Shown here: positions 7,388-14,840 of the stretch, piece after piece
How the letters are laid out: each line of letters begins with the position of its first letter
Numbering within the stretch: position 1 is the stretch's first letter
DNA from: an uncultured Clostridium sp.
GTDB taxonomy: Bacteria > Bacillota > Clostridia > TANB77 > CAG-508
DNA: 34,398 bases
NCBI GenBank assembly: GCA_900552555.1
Contig: URZW01000014.1
Location: 1-34,398, forward strand
Reading direction: 5' to 3'
The notes under the pieces: model-generated
Seen by the model: only the letters and a program-made list of their open reading frames with translations
What the model was told of the DNA's origin: nothing
Databases searched by the model: none
Program-made: the position numbers and the translations under genes

Positions 7388-9127
7388 ATGAAAAAAAATA
7401 AAAATACAATAATAAAAAATATGACATTTATAATATCAGCATTATTAATATTAATTATAACATATATATACATGAAAAACACAAAAACAATATATTTTTG
7501 GGATAATGCAGGATATTGGGGAAATTCAATGGGACTAGCAGATTTATTAAAAACATCACCAAAAGTATGCATAAAAGAAATTATATCAAGTATATTATTT
7601 TCCGACTACACATATTTACCATCAATTATTCCAACAATAGGAATGGTATTTTTTTCTAAAAGTAGAATGACATATACAATAATTAATACAATATTTTATG
7701 TAATACCTGTAATATATCTGCTATTAAATATAATAAATAAATTATTAAAAGACATTAATAATAAAAAATTAAAAATATTTCTAAATGCATTAACTGTACT
7801 AATAGTTACACCATTATTATTAAATTTAAATTTTGATGGATATGTTGATATTGGTGGATTAATAATACTACTACTTATAATAAATATTTATTTCTTTAAA
7901 TTAAATTGCAAAGAAGGTAAAAAATATATATTTAAATTAATAATCATAGGAATTTTATTAATGACATTATTCTTTTACAGAAGATGGTATGTTTATTGGA
8001 TAATATCTTTTCTAGTAGCAAATGTATTATATGATATAGCAAGAATTATAAAATTAAGCAAAACTGAAAAAGAAAAAATAAAAGCAGAAATAATAGAATG
8101 TATAAAAAAATATATAATTATTGGATTATCAATGATAGGAGTTGTATTAGCTACAACAGCAATATATTACTTTAAATTTAGAAACAATGGTCTTAAAAAT
8201 TTTTATTTATATAAACTATTATTTTATGATTATTCATATTCATATGAAGCATATCAAAAGGGTTTTATACATGAAGTATTAAATTTTTTAAACCATATAG
8301 GATTAATTAATATAATAATATTAGTAATTACAGTAATATACTTAAATATAAAAAAACAAAAAGACAAAACAGAAAACAAAATAGTAAATACTTTATTTGT
8401 ACAAATTATAAAATGTTTTATTTTATTTGAAAAAACACAAAGCCATGAAATACATCATTTATTACTATATTTACCAAGCCTAGTAATAATAAATATAATA
8501 GGAATAAAAAATTTATTAAAAAATAAAATCAAAATAGCAAAAATACTAATCACAATATTTATGATAAATATATTATTACTATTACCATGTTTTAATGAAT
8601 GTAAGCTAATAATAAAATTAAAAAATTATGGATTATTAATAGACTTTAACTTTAAACCAGTAGTAAGAGAAGATATTGAAGAATTACAAAAAATAGATGA
8701 ATATATAAATGAAATAAGTGAAAATTCAACAAAAAAAATATATCTAAATTCGTCATCAACAGTTTTGAATAGTTCAATTATCACATATTTTGAAAGATCA
8801 ATGAATACAAATTATGAATATAAAACATATTTACTACCAATAAGTCAAGTAGATAATAGAGATGGTGTACCACTACAAATTTTAAATGCAGATATAGTAA
8901 TTGTAACTAACCCAGATCAAATTCACTTAAGTGACAAAGACCAAAAAATAATAAGTTACATAAACAAAATGTTTATAAATAACGAAGGAATAGCCAAAAA
9001 CTTTGAAAAAATAAATACAATGAAACTTGATGATATGGAAGTGTATTTTTATAAGAAAAATAAAGATTTTACTAATACAGAAAAAGAAGAATTTCATATA
9101 AATACAAATGAAATAGTAAATAAATAA
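7388..9127 (+). CDS. polytopic membrane protein, GT-C glycosyltransferase-like
   Basis: A 579-residue protein with about ten predicted membrane helices; the first is at 13-31. The first outer loop contains IYFWDNAGYW (about 36-45), the position where GT-C enzymes carry their catalytic acidic residue. A charged cytoplasmic loop lies near 218-240. After the last helix (about residue 400) comes a roughly 170-residue soluble tail with an alpha/beta look (ADIVIVTNPDQIHLSDKDQKI). This layout matches PMT/ArnT-type lipid-linked sugar transferases, but no family motif is decisive, so the enzyme class is inferred. AAAAAGGAG lies just before the ATG. The preceding acyltransferase-like gene suggests a shared role in modifying a surface glycan or lipid. 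Confidence 0.6.
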   Translation: MKKNKNTIIKNMTFIISALLILIITYIYMKNTKTIYFWDNAGYWGNSMGLADLLKTSPKVCIKEIISSILFSDYTYLPSIIPTIGMVFFSKSRMTYTIINTIFYVIPVIYLLLNIINKLLKDINNKKLKIFLNALTVLIVTPLLLNLNFDGYVDIGGLIILLLIINIYFFKLNCKEGKKYIFKLIIIGILLMTLFFYRRWYVYWIISFLVANVLYDIARIIKLSKTEKEKIKAEIIECIKKYIIIGLSMIGVVLATTAIYYFKFRNNGLKNFYLYKLLFYDYSYSYEAYQKGFIHEVLNFLNHIGLINIIILVITVIYLNIKKQKDKTENKIVNTLFVQIIKCFILFEKTQSHEIHHLLLYLPSLVIINIIGIKNLLKNKIKIAKILITIFMINILLLLPCFNECKLIIKLKNYGLLIDFNFKPVVREDIEELQKIDEYINEISENSTKKIYLNSSSTVLNSSIITYFERSMNTNYEYKTYLLPISQVDNRDGVPLQILNADIVIVTNPDQIHLSDKDQKIISYINKMFINNEGIAKNFEKINTMKLDDMEVYFYKKNKDFTNTEKEEFHINTNEIVNK

Positions 9128-9133
9128 AATAAA

Positions 9134-9190
9134 AGAGACAGGTATTAATAAGCATAAACAAAATTATTAATACCTGTCTCTATCATTTTT
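9134..9190 (+). terminator. strong rho-independent terminator
   Basis: A perfect 18-bp stem joins 9134-9151 (AGAGACAGGTATTAATAA) and 9164-9181 with a 12-base loop, followed by ATCATTTTTA. It closes the acyltransferase/GT-C operon. Confidence 0.85.
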
Positions 9191-9256
9191 AAGAAAAAGT
9201 TTGAAAAAAATTGTAATATTAGAAGATTTTATGTCAAAAAATGCGATGAAAAATCC

Positions 9257-9285
9257 TTGCAAAACATTGAAATTAGTAGTAATAT
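9257..9285 (+). promoter_or_regulatory. promoter of the 9327-9644 gene
   Basis: TTGCAA (9257-9262), a 17-base spacer, and TAATAT (9280-9285). The predicted transcription start near 9292 leaves a leader of about 35 bases containing AAAAGGGGGA. Confidence 0.6.
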
Positions 9286-9326
9286 AGAATAGTCACAGTA
9301 CAAAACAAAAGAAAAGGGGGATTTTT

Positions 9327-9644
9327 TTGAAGACATTTTTTGGAAGTGTATTTATCGAAAAAGAGAAACTTGAAGAGGCTGGAATAAAATATCCAATAAA
9401 ACTGGAATATTATAAACAAATAAATGAAGATGAAATAAGCACTTATCAAAGACCAAAATATGGAATAGAAATAATAAAAACAGAATACAAACCAAATTAT
9501 ACAAAAGTAGAAAACAAAAGAATAAAATATATCACAAATGATGAAATAGAAGCAAATGAAATTTTAAATATTTTTAGAACAAATCAAGTAACTCCAATTA
9601 ATTCTGAAGAAGTTATAGTAGACTTATTCAGAAAAAAATTTTAA
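9327..9644 (+). CDS. small soluble protein, resembles the DUF6514 family
   Basis: A 105-residue protein starting at TTG 9327, about six bases after the strong site AAAAGGGGGA. The middle (YGIEIIKTEY) and the end (TNQVTPINSEEVIVDLF) match the pattern I associate with DUF6514, a clostridial family of about 100 residues without known function. There is no signal peptide or membrane helix. It has its own promoter and lies alone between a terminator and an inverted repeat. The family name is from memory and should be treated as tentative. Confidence 0.6.
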   Translation: MKTFFGSVFIEKEKLEEAGIKYPIKLEYYKQINEDEISTYQRPKYGIEIIKTEYKPNYTKVENKRIKYITNDEIEANEILNIFRTNQVTPINSEEVIVDLFRKKF

Positions 9645-9650
9645 TTTTTT

Positions 9651-9783
9651 TGTCCTTTTGGGGACGGTTCTTTTTGGGACATTGTTGTCAAAAATGATAT
9701 TGCGAAACGTGTTGATATAATGGACATACAGACATTTTAAAATTTATGTAAATGTCCCAAAAAGAACCGTCCCCAAAAGGACA
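9651..9783. repeat. perfect 33-bp inverted repeat (REP-like GGGGACGGTTC element) upstream of topA
   Basis: The arms are 9651-9683 and 9751-9783, each 33 bases and perfectly complementary. The key core is GGGGACGGTTCTTTTTGGGA, far richer in GC than its surroundings. The 67-base centre contains an extended -10 (TG at 9713-9714, TATAAT at 9716-9721) that probably starts topA transcription inside the element. The right arm is followed by seven Ts, so the whole palindrome could also terminate the upstream 9327 gene. The core resembles the tandem GGGACGTTCC units at 20147-20250 and looks like a dispersed REP/MITE-type sequence. Confidence 0.8.
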
Positions 9784-9872
9784 TTTTTTTCGGATTTATT
9801 AGAAAAAACTTGCAAAATATAAAAAAATGTTCTAGAATACTAAAAGAATATAAGAAAAACATAGGAGGAAAT

Positions 9873-11969
9873 ATGGCTGATAAATTAATAATAGTAGAAT
9901 CACCAGCAAAGGCAAACACAATAAAAAAATTCCTAGGTGGAAGTACAAAAGTTGTGGCCTCAATGGGACATATAAGAGATTTACCAAAATCAAAATTAGG
10001 TGTAGACATAGAGCACGATTTTGAACCTGAATATATAAATATAAGAGGAAAAGGAGATTTAATAAAATCTTTGAAAACAGATGCTAAAAAGGCAAAAAAA
10101 GTTTATTTGGCAACTGACCCCGACCGTGAGGGTGAAGCGATAGCATGGCACCTAGCAAAAATATTAGAAGATGACAAAGACAAAATAACAAGAGTCACTT
10201 TTAATGAAATTACAAAATCAGCAGTACAAAAAGCAATAAAGGAGCCAAGAGATATCGACTTAAATACTGTTGATGCACAACAAGCAAGAAGAGTTTTGGA
10301 CAGAATAGTTGGATATAAAATAAGCCCATTATTATGGAAAAAAGTAAAAAGAGGTCTATCTGCAGGTAGAGTTCAATCTGTTGCAGTAAAGTTGATTGTA
10401 GACAGAGAAACAGAAATTGAAAACTTTATACCACAAGAGTATTGGAACATATATGCAAATTTAAAAGATGTAAAATCTAAAAAAGAATTTGAAGCAAGAT
10501 TCTATGGAAAAAACGGGAAAAAACAAGAAATCAACTCAAAAGAACAAGTTGACGAAATCTTAAAAGACATAGAAAAAGCAAAATACATAGTATCAGAAAT
10601 CAAAAAAGGTGAGAAAAAGAGAAATCCAGCACCACCATTTACAACAAGTACAATGCAACAAGAGGCTTCAAGAAAATTAGGATTTACATTAAAGAAAACG
10701 ATGTCTGTTGCACAAACATTATATGAAGGTGTTAAAATAGCAGACAAAGGAACTGTAGGACTAATCACATATATGAGAACAGATTCTACAAGAATCTCAG
10801 AAGAAGCAAGAGCCGCAGCAAAAACACACATAGTATCAACATATGGTGAAGAATTCTATGAAAATAGATATTATAAAACAAGCAAAGATGCACAAGATGC
10901 TCACGAAGGTATAAGACCAACATATTCAAACATTGAACCAGATAGCGTAAAAGATGACCTAAGTAAAGACCAATACAAATTATACAAACTAATTTATAAC
11001 AGATTTATGGCAAGTCAAATGAAACCAGCAGTTTATGACACAATGGCAGTAAATATCAAAGCAAATGACTATGACTTCAAAGCAAATGGACAAAACTTAA
11101 AATTCAAAGGATTTATGATTTTATATGTTGAGGGAACAGATGATAAAGAAGAACAAGAAACAGGAATGTTACCAGCTTTAGATGAAAATCAAGAAGTAAA
11201 ATTAATCAAAATAAATCCAAAACAAAGCTTTACAGAACCACCTGCAAGATATACAGAAGCAAGTTTGGTAAAGGCACTAGAAGAAAAAGGAATAGGAAGA
11301 CCAAGTACATATTCACCAACAATTACAACAATTTTGGAAAGAAGATACATAGAAAAAGAGCAAAGACAACTTGTACCAACAGAACTTGGAAAAATAGTAA
11401 ACAAATTACTTACGGAAAATTTTGCAGATATTGTAAATGTGGAATTTACAGCCAAAATTGAAAATGAATTTGATGAAATTGCAGAAGGAAAAGAAAAATG
11501 GAAAAAGATAATTAGAGAATTTTATGGACCATTTGAAGAAGAACTAGAAAAAGCTGAAAAAGAGCTTGAACATGTACAATTAGTTGACGAAGTATCAGAT
11601 GTACAATGTGATAAATGTGGAAGAATGATGGTTTACAAATATGGAAGATATGGCAAATTCTTAGCATGCCCAGGATTCCCAGAATGTAGAAATGTAAAAC
11701 CAATAATAGAAACAATTGATGTTCCATGTCCAAAATGTGGAGCAACTGTTCAAGTCAGAAAGACAAAAAGAAAGAGAAATTACTATATTTGCGAAAATAA
11801 TCCAACATCATGTGATTATATTTCTTGGAACAAACCAAAGCCAGGGGAAAAATGGAATCCAGAAGAGGCAGAAAAGGTTAAAAAAGAGACAGAAAAGAAA
11901 ACAAGAGTAACAAAAAAGGCAACAACAAAAAGAAAAACAAATGCAAAAAAAGCCAAAACTAAAAAATAA
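9873..11969 (+). CDS. topA: DNA topoisomerase I
   Basis: A 698-residue type IA topoisomerase that relaxes negative supercoils by single-strand passage. The Toprim domain is at 1-115 (IIVESPAKANTIKKFLG; DPDREGEAIAWHL with acidic metal ligands). The catalytic tyrosine is Tyr300 in GLITYMRTDSTRIS, and GIGRPSTYSPTI follows near 475. The end has two four-cysteine zinc ribbons (CDKCGRMM to CPGFPEC; CPKCGATV to C...C) and a Lys/Thr-rich tail typical of firmicute TopA. The start is ATG 9873 after AGGAGG (9863-9868); a longer in-frame start at 9810 lacks support. It is monocistronic, with a promoter inside the inverted repeat. Confidence 0.96.
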   Translation: MADKLIIVESPAKANTIKKFLGGSTKVVASMGHIRDLPKSKLGVDIEHDFEPEYINIRGKGDLIKSLKTDAKKAKKVYLATDPDREGEAIAWHLAKILEDDKDKITRVTFNEITKSAVQKAIKEPRDIDLNTVDAQQARRVLDRIVGYKISPLLWKKVKRGLSAGRVQSVAVKLIVDRETEIENFIPQEYWNIYANLKDVKSKKEFEARFYGKNGKKQEINSKEQVDEILKDIEKAKYIVSEIKKGEKKRNPAPPFTTSTMQQEASRKLGFTLKKTMSVAQTLYEGVKIADKGTVGLITYMRTDSTRISEEARAAAKTHIVSTYGEEFYENRYYKTSKDAQDAHEGIRPTYSNIEPDSVKDDLSKDQYKLYKLIYNRFMASQMKPAVYDTMAVNIKANDYDFKANGQNLKFKGFMILYVEGTDDKEEQETGMLPALDENQEVKLIKINPKQSFTEPPARYTEASLVKALEEKGIGRPSTYSPTITTILERRYIEKEQRQLVPTELGKIVNKLLTENFADIVNVEFTAKIENEFDEIAEGKEKWKKIIREFYGPFEEELEKAEKELEHVQLVDEVSDVQCDKCGRMMVYKYGRYGKFLACPGFPECRNVKPIIETIDVPCPKCGATVQVRKTKRKRNYYICENNPTSCDYISWNKPKPGEKWNPEEAEKVKKETEKKTRVTKKATTKRKTNAKKAKTKK

Positions 11970-11975
11970 AAAATA

Positions 11976-12001
11976 GGGATTGGAGCCGGGTCTTCAATCC
12001 C
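11976..12001. repeat. short GC-rich inverted repeat after topA
   Basis: GGGATTG (11976-11982) pairs with CAATCCC (11995-12001) around GAGCCGGGTCTT. On the + strand it is followed by As rather than Ts, so it is a poor topA terminator; the T-rich side faces the minus strand, where no gene ends. The GGGATT...AATCCC ends also occur in the repeat cluster near 20200, which suggests a REP-like origin. Confidence 0.45.
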
Positions 12002-12127
12002 AAAAAATTTATGATTTATGTTGTAGAACTTAGATATCAAATTTTTTTGAATTTTTAAAATTGGATTTGAGTAAACCTTGAATCGCAACATATTGAACCG
12101 TTTACGGAATTTTATTTTTAAAAACTA

Positions 12128-12156
12128 TTGACATTATTTATAATATTTGGTATCAT
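12128..12156 (+). promoter_or_regulatory. promoter of the tRNA pair
   Basis: A consensus TTGACA (12128-12133), a 17-base spacer and TATCAT (12151-12156). The predicted start near 12163 is about 38 bases before tRNA-Gly. Confidence 0.75.
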
Positions 12157-12200
12157 ATTAATTGCTTTTGAATATAATTAAATATAGCAACAAGCAAAAC

Positions 12201-12274
12201 GCAGGTATAGTTTAGTGGTAAAACATAACCTTGCCAAGGTTAAGTTACGGGTCCGATTCCCGTTACCTGCTCCA
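12201..12274 (+). tRNA. tRNA-Gly(GCC)
   Basis: A full cloverleaf. The acceptor arm GCAGGTA pairs with TACCTGC, the D stem is GTTT/AAAC with GG in the loop, and the anticodon stem TAACC/GGTTA encloses loop TTGCCAA (anticodon GCC). The T stem is ACGGG/CCCGT, and the CCA end is encoded at 12272-12274. The T loop reads TCCGATT, so position 55 is C instead of the almost universal U. Confidence 0.95.
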
Positions 12275-12299
12275 TATATGTCATGAGTATGTGTGATTT

Positions 12300-12373
12300 G
12301 GCGCCTTAGCCAAGCGGTAAGGCACGAGTCTGCAAAACTCTGATGATCGGTCCGACTCCGATAGGCGCCTCCA
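12300..12373 (+). tRNA. tRNA-Cys(GCA)
   Basis: Acceptor GGCGCCT pairs with AGGCGCC. The anticodon loop CTGCAAA carries GCA, the T stem is ATCGG/CCGAT, and CCA is encoded at 12371-12373. The top pair of the anticodon stem (27-43) is a C-T mismatch. The T loop reads TCCGACT, again with C at position 55. It lies 25 bases after tRNA-Gly and shares its promoter. Confidence 0.95.
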
Positions 12374-12426
12374 AAAAACAGTACTCTTGACAATATTTAA
12401 AATATTTTTAAAATAATTTTATTTTT

Positions 12427-12462
12427 AGTATTTACCTAGTATCAATAAGTAAATACTTTTTT
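12427..12462 (+). terminator. terminator of the tRNA operon
   Basis: AGTATTTAC (12427-12435) pairs with GTAAATACT (12449-12457), followed by six Ts (12457-12462). Confidence 0.8.
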
Positions 12463-12554
12463 GCATTTATCTATATTTTTCATTCAATTAATTTCCCAAA
12501 TAGTATACCCAATATTTTTTGTACTCATCAATAATTCTATTAAAATCAGAATAT

Positions 12555-12582
12555 AAAAAACAACCCCAATTTATGAGGTTGT
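12555..12582 (-). terminator. terminator of the 12598-13128 gene
   Basis: On the minus strand, ACAACC and GGTTGT (12582-12577 with 12565-12560) form a stem followed by a run of Ts (12560-12555), 16 bases after the stop codon. Confidence 0.7.
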
Positions 12583-12597
12583 CTTTTCCGAAGCACA

Positions 12598-13128
12598 TCA
12601 TTTAATTGTAATTGTAAATTTTGCAAAAGCCTTTAATCCAAGTGTTTCGTTAAAGTCAAAATTTTTTAATGAACAATTTTTTATAATAAATTTAAATTTA
12701 CCGTTCATCAACTTATTTAAGAACTTGATTGAATTATCCAAAACCAAAGAAAAATCATCTTTAACATTTTCTTGTGCAGTATTTAATGCCTCATCAAAAT
12801 CATTATAAACATCAGAATTCCGCATGGTATTCAGCTTATCATTATAAGAAGTTAAATCAATATAATCATCAATCTGAGTCCAGAGCGTCTTCTCCAATGA
12901 AATATGAGAAGAATCAACCTGAAGAGGAGACGACTGATATTTGTGCAAAATATAATGTGCCAATGAATCAATTTTCGGATCTGCATTATGAACAGAAGCG
13001 GAATTTAAAATTAAATTGTAAAGAGTAGAAAACTCTTCATTAATCCGTTCGAGTAAAGATTCAAACTCAGATTGACTTTTTTGTTTAATTTCTTCGGATG
13101 TTTTGGAAATTGAAGTTACTTTTTCCAT
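12598..13128 (-). CDS. hypothetical soluble helical protein
   Basis: A 176-residue protein with no recognised family. The start is ATG 13128, with GAGAGGT seven bases upstream; a longer start at 13173 would overlap the promoter. The N-terminal half is charged and helical (SEEIKQKSQSEFESLLERINEEF) and could form a coiled coil. The middle has a stretch of mixed helices, and the C-terminal 40 residues look beta-rich (GKFKFIIKNCSLKNFDF, then LKAFAKFTITIK). No signal peptide or membrane helix is seen. Codon use is less ATA-biased than in the neighbours. It is monocistronic, with its own consensus promoter and terminator. Confidence 0.65.
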   Translation of the reverse strand: MEKVTSISKTSEEIKQKSQSEFESLLERINEEFSTLYNLILNSASVHNADPKIDSLAHYILHKYQSSPLQVDSSHISLEKTLWTQIDDYIDLTSYNDKLNTMRNSDVYNDFDEALNTAQENVKDDFSLVLDNSIKFLNKLMNGKFKFIIKNCSLKNFDFNETLGLKAFAKFTITIK

Positions 13129-13163
13129 TTTGTTTACCTCTCTTTCAAATTTTTTTCTTTTAA

Positions 13164-13192
13164 ATTTTACCACATTTTACATAATGTGTCAA
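13164..13192 (-). promoter_or_regulatory. promoter with an internal palindrome for the 12598-13128 gene
   Basis: Minus-strand TTGACA (13192-13187), a 17-base spacer and TAAAAT (13169-13164) preceded by TGG (extended -10). The spacer carries the inverted repeat CACATT...AATGTG (13171-13176 and 13183-13188), a plausible operator between -35 and -10. Confidence 0.7.
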
Positions 13193-13236
13193 ACAAAATT
13201 TCACAATAAACGACCCAAAAAGACAAAAAATAACAC

Positions 13237-13265
13237 TTGCAATTCAAAAAAAAAAGATATATATT
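13237..13265 (+). promoter_or_regulatory. promoter of the TVP38-like gene
   Basis: TTGCAA (13237-13242), 17 bases, TATATT (13260-13265); the gene's ATG is at 13301 with AAGGA at 13290-13294. Confidence 0.5.
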
Positions 13266-13300
13266 TAAAAGAACAATCCAAATTGAAAGAAGGAAAATAA

Positions 13301-14032
13301 ATGAAAAAAATAAACAAAGCAAAAGCAATGAAATTAATAGCACTAATAATAACAATAACAATTCTAGTCGTTGCTACAATATATATGATACCAATCATAA
13401 AACAAATAAACACACCAGAAGGACAATCAGAATTCAAAGAAAAAATAACAAACTCAGGAATAACAGGAATGCTAATATTATTTGGACTAGAGCTAGCACA
13501 AGTAGTGTTAGCAATATTGCCAGGTGAACCAGTAGAATTACTAGCAGGAATATGTTTTGGACCAATATGGGGAACAATATTTTTAATGGTATCAGTATTT
13601 ATAGTAACAGCAATGATATATTTCTTTGTAAAAAAATATGGAAGAGATTTTATATATGAATTTTTTCCAAAAGAGAAAGTAAATAAATTGGAAAAAAGTA
13701 AATTATTTAAAGACCCACAAAAAATAGAAACAGTAATGGCATTATTATTTATAATACCAGGAACGCCAAAAGATTTGCTAGTATATATAGGAGGATTATT
13801 ACCAATAAAGACAACAAGATTTTTAGCAATATCAACACTATTAAGATTTCCATCAATAATATCATCAACAATAGCAGGGAATAAATTATTAGAAGGAAAA
13901 TGGCAAATCAGTATATTAGCATATGTAATAACATTTGTAATAACTTTTATAGTAATATACATAGTTAATAAATTCGACAAAAATAAAGTAACAGAAGATG
14001 TAATAAAATCTGTAAAAAATAACGAAATGTAA
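13301..14032 (+). CDS. TVP38/TMEM64 (VTT-domain) membrane protein
   Basis: A 243-residue integral membrane protein. One N-terminal helix (11-30) is followed by the VTT core (about 60-210). That core contains the re-entrant motif LAILPGEPVELLAGICFGPIWG and the second signature FIIPGTPKDLLVYIGGLLPI, where the Pro-Gly pairs break the helices. Related DedA/VTT proteins act in lipid scrambling or undecaprenyl-phosphate handling; the specific role of TVP38 proteins in bacteria is not settled. A short charged C-terminal tail is cytoplasmic. The gene has its own promoter and is separated from its neighbours by over 100 bases. Confidence 0.87.
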   Translation: MKKINKAKAMKLIALIITITILVVATIYMIPIIKQINTPEGQSEFKEKITNSGITGMLILFGLELAQVVLAILPGEPVELLAGICFGPIWGTIFLMVSVFIVTAMIYFFVKKYGRDFIYEFFPKEKVNKLEKSKLFKDPQKIETVMALLFIIPGTPKDLLVYIGGLLPIKTTRFLAISTLLRFPSIISSTIAGNKLLEGKWQISILAYVITFVITFIVIYIVNKFDKNKVTEDVIKSVKNNEM

Positions 14033-14150
14033 AGAAGTACATCAATAATTAAATTAAAATATTAATTACTTAAAATACAATAAATGGTAGATGTATAACC
14101 TTGAAAAATGTGGAAAGAATATAATAAATACATATTTCAAGGAGGAAACA

Positions 14151-14495
14151 ATGGAAGATAGTAAATTAAAAAATATGGTAGTTTTAAAAAACTTACCATC
14201 AAATATTGTAGATGAGGCAATAATAGTACTAAAATCAAATAAAAAAGTGAAAAAACTTCAAAAAATAGAAAAGGACAAACAGACATCAGAAAATAAAGAA
14301 GAGAAAAAAGACAAAGAATATATTTTAAAAGAAGCGGAAATGATAATAAATAATTATATATCAAAAATAGAAAATAAAGATAATAGCAAAATTATTATTA
14401 ATAAAGATACAAATGAAAAATATAAAAAATTAAAAAAATATGCAATAGCAACAACTTTTTTATGCATAATTCAAGCACTTATAATAATATTTTAG
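14151..14495 (+). CDS. small tail-anchored membrane protein of unknown function
   Basis: A 114-residue protein. The start is ATG 14151 after the near-perfect AAGGAGGAAACA; an upstream in-frame ATG at 14091 is less likely. The N-terminal block (SKLKNMVVLKNLPSNIVDEAIIVLKSNKKVKKL) looks like a conserved amphipathic domain. A highly charged Lys/Glu region (about 45-95) follows, and the final 18 residues (IATTFLCIIQALIIIF) are one hydrophobic helix ending at the C-terminus. The topology is a cytoplasmic domain held by a C-terminal anchor. It precedes the sporulation pair spoIVFA/spoIVFB but is separated from it by a strong terminator. The function is unknown. Confidence 0.65.
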   Translation: MEDSKLKNMVVLKNLPSNIVDEAIIVLKSNKKVKKLQKIEKDKQTSENKEEKKDKEYILKEAEMIINNYISKIENKDNSKIIINKDTNEKYKKLKKYAIATTFLCIIQALIIIF

Positions 14496-14501
14496 AAAAA
14501 T

Positions 14502-14550
14502 ATTCAAAATATAAAATTAGGTACTCTAAGCATTATTCACATTTAATTGT
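14502..14550. repeat. remnant of the dispersed palindromic repeat family (copy F)
   Basis: The blocks CAAAATAT, AGGTA and AAGCATTATTC occur in the same order and spacing as the right arm of the 25067-25293 element, then CACATTTAATTG as in the copy at 31380. No complete left arm is visible, so this looks like a half copy. Confidence 0.5.
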
Positions 14551-14553
14551 AAA

Positions 14554-14604
14554 AAACACAGTATGTAAAGAATATAAATTATACCCTTTACATACTGTGT
14601 TTTT
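14554..14604 (+). terminator. strong terminator after the tail-anchored gene
   Basis: A perfect 17-bp stem joins 14554-14570 and 14586-14602, with a T run at 14599-14604. A second perfect 17-bp hairpin begins in that T run. Confidence 0.85.
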
Positions 14605-14644
14605 ATATATTAGGAAACTTTTGCAACTTTCCTAATATATAAAA
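14601..14644. repeat. second perfect 17-bp hairpin in tandem with the terminator
   Basis: Arms 14601-14617 and 14628-14644 (TTTTATATATTAGGAAA and its complement) with a 10-base loop. It shares the Ts of the preceding terminator, so the two structures could compete or act in series. Confidence 0.65.
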
Positions 14645-14840
14645 CTACATTGCACAAAAAATTTTTTTTCATAATTTTTTCGTATGAACAAAATTAACTT
14701 GTCTACATTAAATTCATAAAACAAAAATTGAATACATATATTTAACAAGAAAATAAAATCACAATAAACATAAACTTACCAAAAAACTTTTGATATTTAG
14801 GAGATTTTTAGAATAAAAACATAAGAAGGGAAGAAAAAGT
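14645..14840 (+). other. non-coding rest of the 345-base gap before the M23 gene
   Basis: The gap 14496-14840 holds the repeat remnant, the tandem hairpins and then this AT-rich stretch. I see no convincing vegetative promoter here. A sporulation-type promoter for the M23/M50 pair is expected but cannot be assigned by eye. Confidence 0.4.

Noticed and set aside
12017..12092. TATGTTG...CAACATA pairing after topA
   Set aside because: Only seven bases with a 62-base gap in AT-rich DNA; likely by chance.
12178..12393. 71-codon minus-strand frame with RSRTDH and GNRTRN motifs
   Set aside because: It is the antisense of the two tRNA genes; such translations are well-known false proteins.
12774..13028. 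84-codon + frame opposite the 12598-13128 gene
   Set aside because: His/Gln/Asn-rich antisense translation without a ribosome binding site.
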